Below, one piece after another: positions 33,676 through 45,795 of a stretch of 64,000 bases of DNA (the first letter of the stretch is position 1; the number at the start of each line of letters is the position of its first letter). The notes beneath the pieces were generated by a model that did not search any database, was not told the DNA's origin, and saw only the letters and a program-made list of their open reading frames with translations. Origin of the DNA: Erinaceus europaeus. Taxonomy: Eukaryota; Chordata; Mammalia; Eulipotyphla; Erinaceidae. Both the position numbers and the translations under genes were made by a program. The DNA is taken from the NCBI RefSeq assembly GCF_950295315.1, contig NC_080171.1, positions 99,177,445 to 99,241,444 of the forward strand. The letters are read 5' to 3'.

Positions 33676-33699
33676 ATTCTGAGCTGCACTGAAGTGAAG

Positions 33700-33701
<2 letters not shown>

Positions 33702-33762
<61 letters not shown>
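33702..33762. repeat. (TG)30 microsatellite
   Basis: About 61 bp perfect TG repeat, the longest in the window, on the RALGPS1 sense strand in the intron between exons c and d. Confidence 0.96.
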
Positions 33763-33765
<3 letters not shown>

Positions 33766-34404
33766 GCAAGCTGCTGCCTGCTCTGGTGCCAACCTCAGCC
33801 TGCTACCCTGCTGAGTCACACTTTTTGCTCTCTGGAGCCAAGCCAGCACAGCAGTCACCTATTCTGCCAGGCAGGGGGCTGCAGAACAAACAGGAGGCAG
33901 TGTTGCAGCCACCACCTAGACTCCCCCAGTCGTGGCCTCTATCCTGACTCCAAGATCCTTGCCTTTTACAGCTTCTTCTGGCTTCCCAAATCCACTGGTA
34001 GCAGTGACCACCAGGAGGGAAGCTTGTCACTGTCACCTCAGCTCTGTCCCTAGAACTTTCTAGAACATCCCCTCACTCAGCAGTTTGCTCTCAGATGCTC
34101 AGCTACCTGCACCTAGCCTATGGTGTGCACAGGAAATAGGAAATAGCAGTAAGACTCTGAAGCAATTGGTTAGGCCCAGTGAGGGAACAATAGGAAACCC
34201 TAACCAGTTAAGACCTTCTCCAGGAAATAATGCCAACCTTCCAGAGCAGAGCACTGACTCAAATATAAAAGTGTTTGTCCCTCCGAGTCTTCTCCACATA
34301 TACATCTATCTAGATAGACTTTCTTTGTAGCCCTTTCTGGTGAATATCCCATAATAAGGACATCACATTTTCTGACCTTCTGCAGATGCCAAGAAATCAT
34401 GCAC
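33763..34404. other. Unique intron
   Basis: GC-moderate, no young repeat. Confidence 0.35.
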
Positions 34405-34475
34405 TTTTTTTTTTCTTTTGCCTCCAGTCACTGGGTCTCAGTGCTGGCACTACAAATCCACCACATCTAGCGGCC

Positions 34476-34523
<48 letters not shown>

Positions 34524-34733
34524 TCCTTATTTTTTTCTTTCACTTCATTCGATAGGACAGATATAAATTAAGAGGGCAGGGGGAGGTAGAAAAAGGGAGA
34601 GAAAGGTAGACACCTGCAGACCTACTCATGAGTCGTCGTCTCCTGCAGGTGGGGAGCAGGGGCTTGAACCCATGGGGACCCTTGTACATAGTACTATTTG
34701 TGCTTAACTGGGTGGGTTGTCGCCTGGCCCCAA
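34405..34733 (-). mobile_element. SINE-A, long form, with internal (TTTC)n
   Basis: Antisense: poly(T), gcctccagtcactgggtctc, module to ctagcggcc, then (TTTC)n at 34478-34526, then body gataggacagatataaatta ... gtcgcctggcccc. Here the microsatellite is inside, between module and body. Confidence 0.8.
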
Positions 34734-36640
34734 CACTATCACATTGTCTTCCACTGCTAGAGACTCAACTCTCAGTGTCCATTTTCCCCCCAAATGTAGA
34801 TCTGTACCCTACTACTAGCAGACTTAGAAAATTAACACAGCTAATTGGAGGGGAAAGGCTCAAGAGCTGGACCACTCACTGAACCTGGGGGCAGGGAAGA
34901 AAGAGTTGATTTGGTCTATAATGCTGGCTCTGGTCTATACTGGAAACCAGCCCAAGCTGGGACACAACCCCTGGCCAGCCCATCTCAAGGTTCAGCCAGA
35001 CTCTCCTTCCATCCTGTCTACCATTGCTTCCACCTGGGTCTATTGTTGATTAGCCACAGGAGGCCAGAGCCCAGCAAGTTAACCAATCTCAGAATCACAG
35101 CAGGAAATAGAATTGTCCCCAGTGGCTCACATGAAGAGGCTTTACTGAAGGAAAAACAGGAATAGGAACAAATGCTTCACATAAAGAATGGCAAGTCACC
35201 CCTACACCACTAGGCCAAAGGACACGGGGTAGGAAAAATTGTCACCACCACCACCACCACCCCCAACCCCGTGATTGCTGATTTACAGGGTATGATCATC
35301 TGGGCAGGAGCGTGGAACAGGGAGGAGGTAGGGAAGAAATGACCTGACCTCTCTCCTCTGGCTCCAAGACTGCAGGAACCTCCCATGGGCTAAATCCAAC
35401 TGGAAGCCCAGAGTGAGGATGTGGAGAGCCAGGCCATATACACACCTGAGGGCAAGCAGAACACCCAGCAAACCCACAAAGCCTCAGTTTCTCCAAAGTG
35501 GGCACAGTATACCTCCTTCTCAGGGTCAGTCTGGAAATTTATTGGTAGTGTGTACATAAAACACTTCACACAGTGCCTGGCACACAAAACACATTCAAGT
35601 GTGACTTTATTAGGGTGGTGCTACTATTGCTACTACTGTCTCTGTCACTGAGCCAGCTTTCAGATTTTAGTGCAGTGTCCTTGCCTCAGGGAAGCCCGTC
35701 CTCTCCCACTAGACCTTTCTGGATCAGGTAGGCCTCAGGGGTTGGCACACTGTGGGCCCAGTCCCACCCTACCCTGTTTTTTGTAGGGGAGCACAGCCAT
35801 ACCCCATCTATTGACATGTGGTTTATGGCTACATTCGTACAGCAGTGGGATAGTTGAGTAGCTGGAACAAAGACTCTGGGGCCTGCAAGGCCTGGAACAC
35901 TATGGACTGTAACAGAAAGCTTGCCCTCTTTATCCACTGGCAGTGCTCTGTGCTTCTCCACAGCGTACCCCACGATGATGATTATAGTTATCTGTGTGCT
36001 TCCTTGCCCCACATCTGCCTTCCCCATCAGAAAGTCCCCTGAGTAAAGGCTCTCATGAGTTCCCTACCCTCCTCCTTGATCCCAGCACTGCACGCAGGGG
36101 CCCTGTGGGTATGGGTACCTCATTTCTCCAGGCAGATCCAGAACCACCTGCTGACTCAGCACTCCCTTCTGGAGAAATGCTGATGCAGCAGTTTGCACAC
36201 AGTGGAGCAAGTCCCAGTTCACAGGAGTGTTTTCCACTAATTTTCCAAATCCCTGTCTCCAGCTCTGGAAGCAGGATGTGAAGGTTTTCATCGATCACCA
36301 GAGGGCCTGGGAGTGCCTAAAAGGCTTCAGACACACTCAGTGGTCCTGGCTTCCTACCTAAAACCTTAGGCAACAGAGTAGCTTGTACTACCAGCACCTT
36401 GGGGACATCCTAGAGATCCCATGTGGGGGCTGGACCCAAAAGGAAGCCCCAAGATGACTTTCCCTTGTCTGGCCGTTAGACCAGTCTGCGTGGCAGGAGC
36501 CTGGCGAGACCCAGGGACAGGAATGTGCCTCTTACAGTCCCAGGAATGGGAGGAACGCAGCTTTCCTCAGCTACTCAGGAGAGCAGTTCTGGGCCCTTTT
36601 TTCAGCATGCAGGCACCTCTACCTCTGCCTAGGAGGAGCC
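34734..36640. other. Intron with only ancient repeats
   Basis: Contains a (CCA)n-like run at 35245-35266 and a MIR piece in + orientation at 35483-35605 (cctcagtttctccaaagtgg ... cagtgcctggcacac). No SINE-A to E or L1. Confidence 0.5.
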
Positions 36641-36644
36641 CCAA

Positions 36645-36800
36645 AATACCTTTATTCATTTACTTAAGACTTACATGTCAAGGGACTTCTGAGAGCTAAG
36701 CACTTGCTATGAAGCCTGGGACTAGGGTGTCAGAAACCCAGTGAGACAAAAAAAGACCTACCTGTGTGAGGAACCTGAACATCATTGGGGGAGACAGATG
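36645..36800 (-). mobile_element. L2, ancient
   Basis: tttattcatttacttaagac ... gggggagacagatggcag pattern of antisense L2 3' end. Confidence 0.5.
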
Positions 36801-39084
36801 GCAGAAGTCACAGAGAGCTAAAGGACATCAGTGTGAGCAAGACAAAGATGGCCATTGGGTACCCTGACCTTTCTCAGAAGCTGTGCCCACCTTAACCTGG
36901 GCCCTGGGAGGTGCTGACCTCACATAACACTGGAAGCAGCCCTGGTCTGGAACATCTCTGAGGCTTTGGCTAATTTCATAGTGGTTCCTAGCTGTGGCTA
37001 TGGCTGTGTCTTTGATGGCCTCTGCACCCTGCTTCTTCCCTGGGGAGTGGCTGTGTCAGTAGTACCACACCAACAAATAGACTGTGGAAAGGAAATAGAG
37101 ACACCTCAGTTTCTGATCCAAGAAGGAAAAAAAAAAAAAAGACCAGAAATGCCACATTTTCGATCCTTGCCCCCTCCACCCATATGTAATATGTAGTTTG
37201 TATCAGTGAACTAATATTTTCCTGGAGAGTCCAAATCATAAAGAACGGTAGCCCCCAGAGAGGGCAAGTAGTGTTTGTGTGTGCCTCCGGCCTGGTGAAG
37301 ACATTTTCAGATTCTGTGAGCCTCGCCTTCACACGGCTTGACCAACTGACAGGTTTTCTGTAAGATTCCTTGGCAGCAGAGCAAGAGCTCAAACCCAGGC
37401 CCTTGAGAGTAGGTAAAGCACACTTGACCACATAAGCTATCTCCTGGAACTTAAGAGTTTTAAAAACCAAAACAATGATAGCAGCCATCAGGTATTGAAT
37501 GTGCTCTCTCTGCTGGGTACTGGTATGTGTTATGAGCATTTCTCTTGTGTTCCCTCATACCAACCTACAAGGTGAGAACCCCATTTACCAGTGATGGAGG
37601 TGAAGCCCAGGTGAAGAAGAGGAGTTCAGTGCTGAGCCCAGGGATCTGGACTAGTTGTTCCCTGTGTCACTAGCAGGATGTGTGTGTTGGGGGCGGGGGG
37701 GGGGGGGAGGGGGGGAAGGTACACAGCATTCTGACCTCATTGCTGTGTACCCTGACCTGAAGGAAACTTTGCTACAGCCATGGATTTCCTACAAACACTC
37801 TGAGTCACACTTTGTCCTACTTGCTCCTTAAAAGGCTGTCCCATGTGAGAACCAGAACCTCAAACTTACCTTGGCATTCAGTTTCCTTCTCTTACCCCAC
37901 TGAGGTGCTTTGGACCTGCCTACTTGTACCTGAGAGTAAGGTGCTTATCTGTCTACCTCCTGGTATTTCTTTCTACCCAGGATATCTCACTGCCAGGAAA
38001 CTGGGGAAACCTTGCGTCTCAGTGGTGGGTTCTACTGTCTTGGGCAAGGGGCTTCAGGTGGCAGTCAGTGACACTGGTGTTCCTTCTCTCAGACACGTTC
38101 AAGGGTTTTCCAGAGGTCTCTCAGACTCTTGACTCAGGCAGGTGCAAAATCCACTCTAGAGGCCTGCACAGCTCCCCTTCCCCCCATAGTCCCTCAGAAG
38201 TTGCCCACTGCCAGCCTCTTGCTGCTTGTGTTACCCTGCACCCTCAACTCTCAGGGTCACCTGGGTCCATGGAAGGTCATGCCCAATCTTATCCCAACAG
38301 ACCTGTGAATGCAGCAAAGCACAGGTGGCACACTACCCTTCTGACTGCTGGTGACCTAGTTCAGCCTCCCAGGTGGTCTGGGGATTCCCCCTCTACATTC
38401 TCCTCTCCTTTTTATATTCTCCAAATGGAAAAGAGACCCTTTAATGAGATGCTCAAGAGCTGAGAAAAAAAGTCATTGTCTCTTTACTCAGGGATCTTGA
38501 AGTCCCCCATCTTAGTAGCCTGTTTGGTCTAAATCCAGCAGAGGAACCAGGACTTGAACCCAGCTCCGTCTGACACTGCAGCCCCACCATGTCCAAACTC
38601 CCCACATGGCACCTACATTCCTTGCTCTGTGTCCCCTGGGTCTTCTGACTCCAAGGGGAGAATGCCTGGGCCTTGCCACAGCTAAAAGATGATCGGGTGC
38701 CATTTTTCAGAGAGAAGTGAACTGGGGGCATTCTGAGTGATGTATGAGACAGATCTTGGCTCACAGCATGAACCCATGAGAGCTGCACGTCTGAGGAATA
38801 AAGAATGTGTGTGAATGTAAAAGTGACCAGCTCCCAGGCTCCACCAGGAAACCTGGCCAGAGAAGGTTTGTGTTTCAACACAAACAGACTTTCTGTGCAT
38901 TGGGCCCAACATCCTGGAGAACCACAGGGCTCTGGCAGACCCAGCAAGGGCCCATATCCCTGGTCTGGGAAGAGAGCTCACAGTGCACACAAGAAGGAAA
39001 CCAAGACACATGGAGCTTCCTTCTCAAATCGGGTGAACGTTACACCCTGTGCCAGTTGCTCAGCAGCTCCTGGAAGTGGCAGCT
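36801..39084. other. Intron with only ancient or simple repeats
   Basis: An L2 or MIR remnant near 37480-37640, a G-run at 37689-37716 and poly(A) at 37127-37140. Open frames of 160-180 codons at 37924-38463 and 38453-38947 have no family resemblance I can name and no splice context. Confidence 0.45.
37689..37716 (+). repeat. G-tract, quadruplex-capable
   Basis: Runs G5, G13 and G7 with one-base breaks (C, A) within 28 bp, on the transcribed-sense strand. Confidence 0.85.
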
Positions 39085-39240
39085 GCCTGTCCCATCTTCA
39101 AGAGGAAACAGAGACTCAGAAAGCAAGGAGGCTGGAGTAGAGCTCCCAGCTCAACCTGGGCAGCATTTGGACTGGAACACAAGTCTTGTGACTTCAAATT
39201 GAGGAGTTTGCCTTCTGCCACAGCTGTCTCCCATTAGCAT
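39085..39240 (-). mobile_element. MIR
   Basis: cttcaagaggaaacagagac ... gtagagctcccagc ... gtcttgtgacttcaaatt. Confidence 0.6.
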
Positions 39241-40150
39241 CTGATGTGCGAGACTTGGAAAGCATGCCCAGGAGTAGCGGTGGGCTGCCAGACTGCTGAA
39301 ATCGGGCAGTGCTGACCCGGGGCAGGACCACATGGATGCCGATGGAAACCCGTGGGAATGAGACTCACTGTCCCAGCGCATGCCCTCCTTGGCAGCGCTG
39401 GCTCTCCTGCAGCCCCAAGCACCATGGCCAGCCATTTGGCACACTAAGCAGTGCTCCGACTGCTTGTCCAGCCCTGCTCTGGATGCTCGTGTCTGCTGGG
39501 GAAGATGAACAGTCAACAGGAAATCACACACTACTCCTCACATACACATGGACAGGCACTCTGAAGGAAAGGTGAAGGTCTCGTGAGAGCCAGTGACTGA
39601 GGCCTTCACTCAGGAGGATGGAAACTATGGCCTCTTCGTGAGAATCCAAGAAGAACTCTGCAAAGCCCTGTACCCGGTGCCTCAAATGAAAGCTCTCACT
39701 GTTGTCTGATTTAACCCCTGAAGATGAAAGATCAATTCTTTCCTGTACCTTTTTCTCTTTTTTTTAGAGAAACATACAGGCTAACCACAGGTCACTTCTG
39801 GGGCATTTCAGGCTTGTCCACTGGGGACAGAAGGGCAATATTCTGGTGCTGGCTGGCAGGCTGAGTGAGGAGCCAGGCAAGGCTCCTCCAGTTTATTCTC
39901 TCAAGAGACCAGGACCAAGGAAAGAGACCTGTGTCTTTGTGCCCCAGCCCCAGAAGTAGGCATGACCACTGCTAAGCAAGTAGAGGTGACAGCTGAGGTG
40001 AGGAGAGCAGCCTTTTGCCTCTGAGACACCTTCTTATAGAATGACAGATGAATCAAAGACCACATTCCTTGCATCTACAATGAGAATTTTCTTACATGTT
40101 CAGTCTATTGACTCTGGTTTTACACTTCATTCTTTCAGCCTTTCCTTCTC
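39241..40150. other. Unique intron
   Basis: No repeat or exon recognised. Confidence 0.4.
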
Positions 40151-40483
40151 TGCCCACAAGCACTGATTACCTACCTTCTGTTCCAGCTCTTGGAACTCAC
40201 AGCAGGATAACCTTGCCCTTTCCCAGTACCCTACATGCCCCTGTACTGACAAGTCCTGCATGTGTCTCTGACTGCCATTTGTCTCATACACCAGGTTCAG
40301 TCCCAATAAGCCCCCCATCCCACTGGACCTTTTGGCTGGCCCAACTCCTATACTTCTCTCATCCTTTTATCTCTGTCCTGGTCTGTGGTCTCAGCCACAG
40401 CCAATTGCTCCCCAGCTAGTGATCTTTCTAGAGTAGCAAAAAGAATACAACTCAGCTCTCTCCAAGAAACTTCTCAGTAGCCA

Positions 40484-41009
40484 GGGGCTGGGCAGTGTCA
40501 CAACCAGTTAAACACAGTTGTTACCAAGAATAAGACCTGGGCTCAAGCTCCTACTTCCCACCTTTAGGGGAAAGGCTTCATGAGTGGTGAAGCAGTCTAC
40601 AGGTGTCTCTCTCCTCTCTGTCTTCATCTCCCCTCTTAATTTCTTTCTTGTCTTATCAAGTAAAAAGGAAGGGGGAAAGAAGGAAGACAGAGAGAGAAGG
40701 AGGAAGGGGCTTGGGAGACAGCATAATGCTTATGCAAAAGGCTTTCCTGCCTGAGACTCTCAGGTCTCACCATCATCAGCCAGAGCTGAACAGTGCTCTA
40801 GTCTCTCTGTCTGTCTATCTGTACCTCTCTAATTAAATAATAAATGAAATACTGAAAAAATTCCCTATTATTATGCTATTAAAAATAACAAAAACTATTA
40901 ATAATGAAGGAAGGAGGAGAGAAAGAAAGAAGTGACCACTAGGAGCAGTGGATTCATCTTGCAGGCAGAGTCCCTAGTGGTAATTATAAAATAAAAATAA
41001 TAAAAAACA
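40484..41009 (+). mobile_element. SINE-B/long SINE split by SINE-D
   Basis: Body 40484-40707 (ggggctgggcagtgtcacaa ... ttgtcttatcaagt); 3' module gagcagtggattcatcttgc at 40940. A SINE-D lies between. Outer flanks aacttctcagta and cacttctcaata may be the target duplication. Confidence 0.6.
40708..40861 (+). mobile_element. SINE-D nested in older SINE
   Basis: gggagacagcataatgctta head, cagccagagctgaacagtgc, (tctg)n, aattaaataataaatg tail. Confidence 0.75.
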
Positions 41010-41339
41010 CTTCTCAATATCCCCCTCCATACTCCTTATAGGACCCTCAGCTCTGACCATGCACCTCCCACCTCCTCACCCCCACACACGTTCTACACCC
41101 TGAGCTCTTTAGCTAGACTGGCTCTTTTCAGTTTTCTGGTAAGATCTGCCATCTGGCAGCTAGAAGTCTTTGTACATGCTCCCTGCTTCGAGCATGCATA
41201 CGTGCACACACACACTTGCACCTGCCTGACGCTGACTCCACTAGTCCTCTTCTATGCCTTTGTTTTTCACTTCCCATGTTTGGCAATATACAGCTCATTG
41301 TTCCACCACTCACTAGCTGCTCATTCAGGCAAGTTCTTT

Positions 41340-43435
41340 TTTTTTTTAATTTTTTAATTTATAAAAAAGAAACATTGACAAAACCATAGGATAAGAGGGG
41401 TACAACTTCGCACAGTTCCCACCACCAGACTTCCGTATCCCATCCCCTCCCCTGATAGCTTTCCTATTCTTTAACCTTCTGGGAGTATGACCCAAGATCA
41501 TTGTGGGATGCAGAAGGTTGAAGGTCTGGCTTCTGTAATTGCTTCCCCGCTGAACATGGGCGTTGACTGGTTGATCCATACTCCCAGCCTGCCACTCTTT
41601 CCCTAGTGGGGAAGGGCTCTGGGGAAGCAGAGCTCCAAGGCACATTGGTAGGGTTGTCTGTCCAGGGAAGTCTGGTTGCATCCTGCTAGCATCTGGAACC
41701 TGGTGGCTGAAAAGAGCGTTAACATAAAAAGCCAAACAAATTGTTGAACAATCATGGACCTAAAGGCTGGAATAGTGCAGATGAAGTGTTGGGGGGCCCT
41801 CCATTTTGTAGATAGCTAGTAACCATATTTTAGTTATATTTCAAAGGGCCTGTAGCTGTACTAGTGTTTTTGTCTGTTTGTTTATTTGTTTGTTTGGTTT
41901 TGCCTGAGTCTGAAATCTGACATGCAGATGGATCCAAGTGATTGGGGAGGTGATGTCATGGCTGGGAAAAGGACCAGAAAGTTGGATCAGGGAAGAGAGT
42001 AGCTCCCTAATATGGGAAAGGGGTATAAATATTGTTGACTGTAAACCCCATAGATTTGATGTGATCTGGGGCCCATAATTATCTTAGGAGCATGTGTGAA
42101 CTCTGCATCCCTCTAGATCTGAGCTCACATTCTGTGGTTATGAGTAGGAACATCCCATGCTGCCCCAGTATCGACCCATCTTCCTCAGGGGTAGCATAGA
42201 GTATGTTGTCTATCCTGGAACATTGTCTACCATTGTTGATCCAAGTTGAGGGCAAGGTCCTATGGGGGCCCACAAAGGGGTCTATTTTGTTGTTCCTGAT
42301 AGAAATGACTGGTAACAATGGAGAGAAGGATTTATTCAAATTCTAGGCCCATCAAGTCTGCTTGGGAATCTCAGGATTACCTGATTAGGGTCCCAGCTGG
42401 TGGAATGGCCTGATAGTGACTAAAGAGTCATTGTTAAAGTATGCCAGTCTCTTGCCCTTATTCAGCTTTTGCAGTCCTTTCTTTGATAAGGTCAGCTTTG
42501 GAGTGAGTGAGAGAACTGTAATAGGTGAGGAGGGTATCTAAGTCTAAGTGGATGCTATTTCATTATGAACTTAATACGGACTCACTGCAGACTATTGTGT
42601 ACTTTTGCTTTCAGGTATATATTTTGCCCTAATTTATGGATACATGTGAACATATGCTCTATCTAACGGGACCTGGTCTATATCTAGATTTTAGGACTTT
42701 GTTAGGAAGTGAACCTCCTGGAATGGAATTAGAAACTACCATGAAAGGAAAGGTCTCACCCGAGTGATGAGGGTGAAGGGTTGGCATTCCATGCCTGACG
42801 TCTGAGGTGACGCATGCTGAGATGGTACTTGTTGCATTGATTAGGTTGGAATTGGCAGATACAATATCATTTGATATGTCTTGAGAGAAGCATGCAGGGA
42901 AGTGAGCCCCATCCCAGAGGTTCCAGGATTGGGAGAAACATAGGTTCTATAGAGGAAGCAGGAGATTCCTGTTGTCTTAGGGTTTAAGAAGGCAATAGAT
43001 AGTTATTTCAATAATCATATTGTTTGGCAGTTGGGTTAACTTTGAAAAATCCCTTTGTTAGGATTTGCTGTATCATACACACCATCACCATATTTTATGT
43101 CCTTTGACATTATTTGCATATAGCTATGCCACCAGTTGCTTTTGTTCTCCCTGGAATAAGCTTTTAAGAGAGTCAATATATCAAAGACTCAGCCTATGTA
43201 TTAAAAAGACTCAGTCTGTGCTTTAAAAAGTTTGAGACATTCAATCAGTTTTTCCCCTCTCATATTACTGAAATAGTGATTTATATGACTACAAATTAAT
43301 AGGAGTGTACATAAACACCATCCCTGCCACCAAAAGACTGTGTTCCATCCCATCCTTCCCTACCCCTACCCCCCATGAAGCTGAACATCCACCCTCACCC
43401 TCCACCGGTGCCCTACTACAAATTTAGTCACATCC
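41340..43435 (-). mobile_element. L1 3' end, 2.1 kb, long-UTR form, 15-bp target duplication
   Basis: A 2096-bp 5'-truncated L1 insertion made entirely of 3' UTR. It starts on the + strand with poly(T) and ataaaaaagaaacattgaca, and ends at ccggtgccctactacaaatt near its 5' break. Perfect flanks tcaggcaagttcttt lie at 41325-41339 and 43436-43450. No ORF2 sequence is present, so this family's non-coding 3' region is at least 2 kb. Its 41797-42579 segment is missing from the copy at 7661. Confidence 0.92.
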
Positions 43436-43639
43436 TCAGGCAAGTTCTTTATCCCTTCCAACCTCTGGCTGCACAGCTCTGCCAGGCAGTGATCTTGAGA
43501 GGCTTACATAAGATCCTGTGGACAGCACAGCTTCCGGCACCCAATGGCCATCAGCCACGATCAGGACCATGACCACCATCATTACCTCGAGGTGGAGACA
43601 TTACTGGTACAGGTGTTGCTACTACCAGAGTTATTATTG

Positions 43640-43800
43640 ATTCTTCCATCAAAGCATGTCCCTGTGTGGAACATGGGACATGTAACTCACCTGGTTACTT
43701 GTCTCATTCCCTTACTTGACTGTAAACTTAGTGAAAATAGGACATCAGCTTTTATCCCATGTGACTCCCTAACACCAGTCTGGGAGGGACAGTCATTTCC
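43640..43800 (+). mobile_element. L2 3' part, ancient
   Basis: gtctcattcccttacttgac tgtaaacttagtg matches the L2 cttagactgtaagctc-type 3' region. Confidence 0.5.
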
Positions 43801-43845
43801 TCCTCCTCACTGGGAGGCTGCAAGGTCGAGCACTGTTCCTGTTTT

Positions 43846-43955
43846 GCAGATGTAGGATCCAGGCTCAGAGAAGTGAGGTGACAGGCTCAAGGCCACTCAG
43901 CCTGAGAGCAGCAGATACAGACCCAGGCCTGTTTGCTGCTGGACTCGAAGTTCTC
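43846..43955 (-). mobile_element. MIR
   Basis: gcagatgtaggatccaggct cagagaagtgaggtgac ... gacccaggcctg. Confidence 0.65.
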
Positions 43956-43984
43956 TGCTGTCATTATTCATCACCCTCAGTGTC

Positions 43985-45005
43985 GTCCTCTCCTAAGCCG
44001 TTATGAGAAGGCGCTGTGCCCTTTTCTCGTCCAATCAATGAGTGGTCTGTTGGGCAGCGTGTTGGTTTCATGAAAGAAATGTAATGAAAACCAGATTTTT
44101 TTCAACATGATATCGCATTCCCCACAGAGACTGTCAGTTCTCGTGTTCCAATAAAACGGCTAAAAAAACAGCCACTTAAAGAGCTTTAAAGATTATTCAT
44201 GGAAAAATTATGCTGAGGAAAAATAGAGCAATCCTCTGAGATAGTCAAGCCCCACGGTCAGTTTTTCCAGCTGTTTGTGCCATATTGGGCAGGCAGCAGG
44301 GACCACACGCTGCTAAACAAGACCAGAGTCCCCCACCCCCACCCACCCCTGCCAAAGGGACATGGAGAAATTAACTTGCCCATCACCCAGCTCACAATCA
44401 ATCCCAGAAGGCACATCCCTGCTGTTGCCACAAGGTGAACACCCTAAGCTTTGGGGGGGCGGGGGGATGGCCAAAATGTATATTTCAGTAGCACAGAATT
44501 CCATCACTGGCATAGAGGCCACTGCCATCTCTGGGTCCCAGCTGAATGGAAATTCTTCTGCTTCTCTGTCAGACCAGGCTGCTGGTCAACAATGCAGGGA
44601 ATGGGAGGAGCTGCGACCCAAGCTTCCCAGAGCAGCATTAGTGATGACACTGTACTCAGGGAGGAGATCGCAGCCTCTTCTGCTTGCCACCTCCTTCCGC
44701 ATCAGGATCAAGGGGCATCTGAGGCCCGCGTGCCGCCCACGGCCATTCAGACAATAAGAAGAGGGGAGGTGGAGCCGGCCTCATGCTGCAGGATGAATTA
44801 ACAGCTGAGTGGAAGAGACAGAGCAGGGATGAGCAGAGAAGCCTGGGAAATCCTGAACACAAGACTCAGAGGCAGGAGCCACATGGAAGGAATAAGGGCC
44901 ATCGGGAGTAGAAAGTAAGCAGAAAGGCTGAGGAAGTTACCAGAAGAACATCAGAGCACTCAGTTTGGACTTGGCTCTGAGTCATCCTTTAAAATGACAG
45001 TAAGA
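43985..45005. other. Repeat-free intron, candidate conserved element at 44041-44260
   Basis: No repeats recognised. 44041-44260 is AT-rich, complex sequence (tgatatcgcattcc, aaagattattcatgg) standing out from GC-rich surroundings. Open frames at 44362-44801 overlap each other and show no family. Confidence 0.4.
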
Positions 45006-45007
45006 AG

Positions 45008-45100
45008 GGCCAGGAAGGAGACTTGGTGTCAGAACAGCATTGTATGTATGAACCTATGGGATGGATCCTCAGCACTGCTTAAAAGCAGAGAAAGAAAGTC
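45008..45100 (+). mobile_element. Small tRNA-like SINE
   Basis: gggccaggaaggagacttgg ... tgggatggatcctcagcact; followed by (GTTT)n at 45117-45147. Confidence 0.5.
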
Positions 45101-45206
45101 TAGACCATCACTTTCTGTTTGTTTGTTTTGTTTGTTTGTTTGTCTGTTTTAATGGCAAAGCAATGCTTCGCTCTGAACCTTTCATTTAGAAAGTAACAAT
45201 AAATAA

Positions 45207-45424
45207 AGGCCAGCAAGATAGCTCACTTGGGAAGGTACCTGCGTGGTAATCCATATGACCTAGGTTCAAGCCTAGTCCCTGCTATGCTGGGGGAAGCTTC
45301 AGTGCTGTGGTGTCTTTCCATACCTCCCTCTGTCTCTCCATTTCTGTCTCAGTCTGAATGGAGTTGGTCTGGAACACTGAAGTCACAGCAACAACTAAAT
45401 AAATAAATAAATAAATAAATTGCA
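45207..45424 (+). mobile_element. SINE-C
   Basis: ggccagcaagatagctcact head, ggttcaagcctagtccc, ggaagcttcagtgctgtgg, cggtctggaaca-like 3' part and (aaat)n tail. Confidence 0.75.
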
Positions 45425-45790
45425 GTAATGGAAGTACTGAGTACAGAGGAATCGTTGAAATAGGACATTGAAGTGTCTATACAAGCCTGGCACACAGCTG
45501 GTGCATAACAGATGTCTACCCACCCCTTCTCTCTTCCTCCAGAATAACAGCTGGACCTTCTCCAGTGCATAATTCCTGGAGGAAGTGCCTCCTACTTAGA
45601 ACCTCCCCTTTTTTGTGTCACTGTGTTTCTTAATCTGGAGTTTTCATCATGACCTGCCCTTTGAACTGTTAGAAGTCCCTCCAAGTCCCACTATCCTGAG
45701 TTCAAGCCCTGCCTCCAGCATGTAGGAGTCATGTAAGCCCCAGCTTTCTATTTGTAAAAAAGGGGCTATCTAGCCACAGTCCTCACTTCA
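45425..45790 (+). other. Intron with MIR fragment
   Basis: 45695-45780 (ctgagttcaagccctgcctc ... agctttctatttgtaaaa) is a MIR core; the rest is unassigned. Confidence 0.45.
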
Positions 45791-45795
45791 GGTAT

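Larger units (their letters stand above)
40160..41324 (+). mobile_element. L2-like ancient sequence, interrupted
   Basis: Pyrimidine-rich text such as ccttctgttccagctcttgg and ctgagctctttagctagact resembles sense L2; the match is weak. SINEs sit at 40484-41009. Confidence 0.35.

Noticed and set aside
38453..38947. 164-codon minus-strand frame, with 179-codon + strand frame just before it (37924-38463)
   Set aside because: Ordinary intronic composition; overlapping frames in both strands; no protein family seen.
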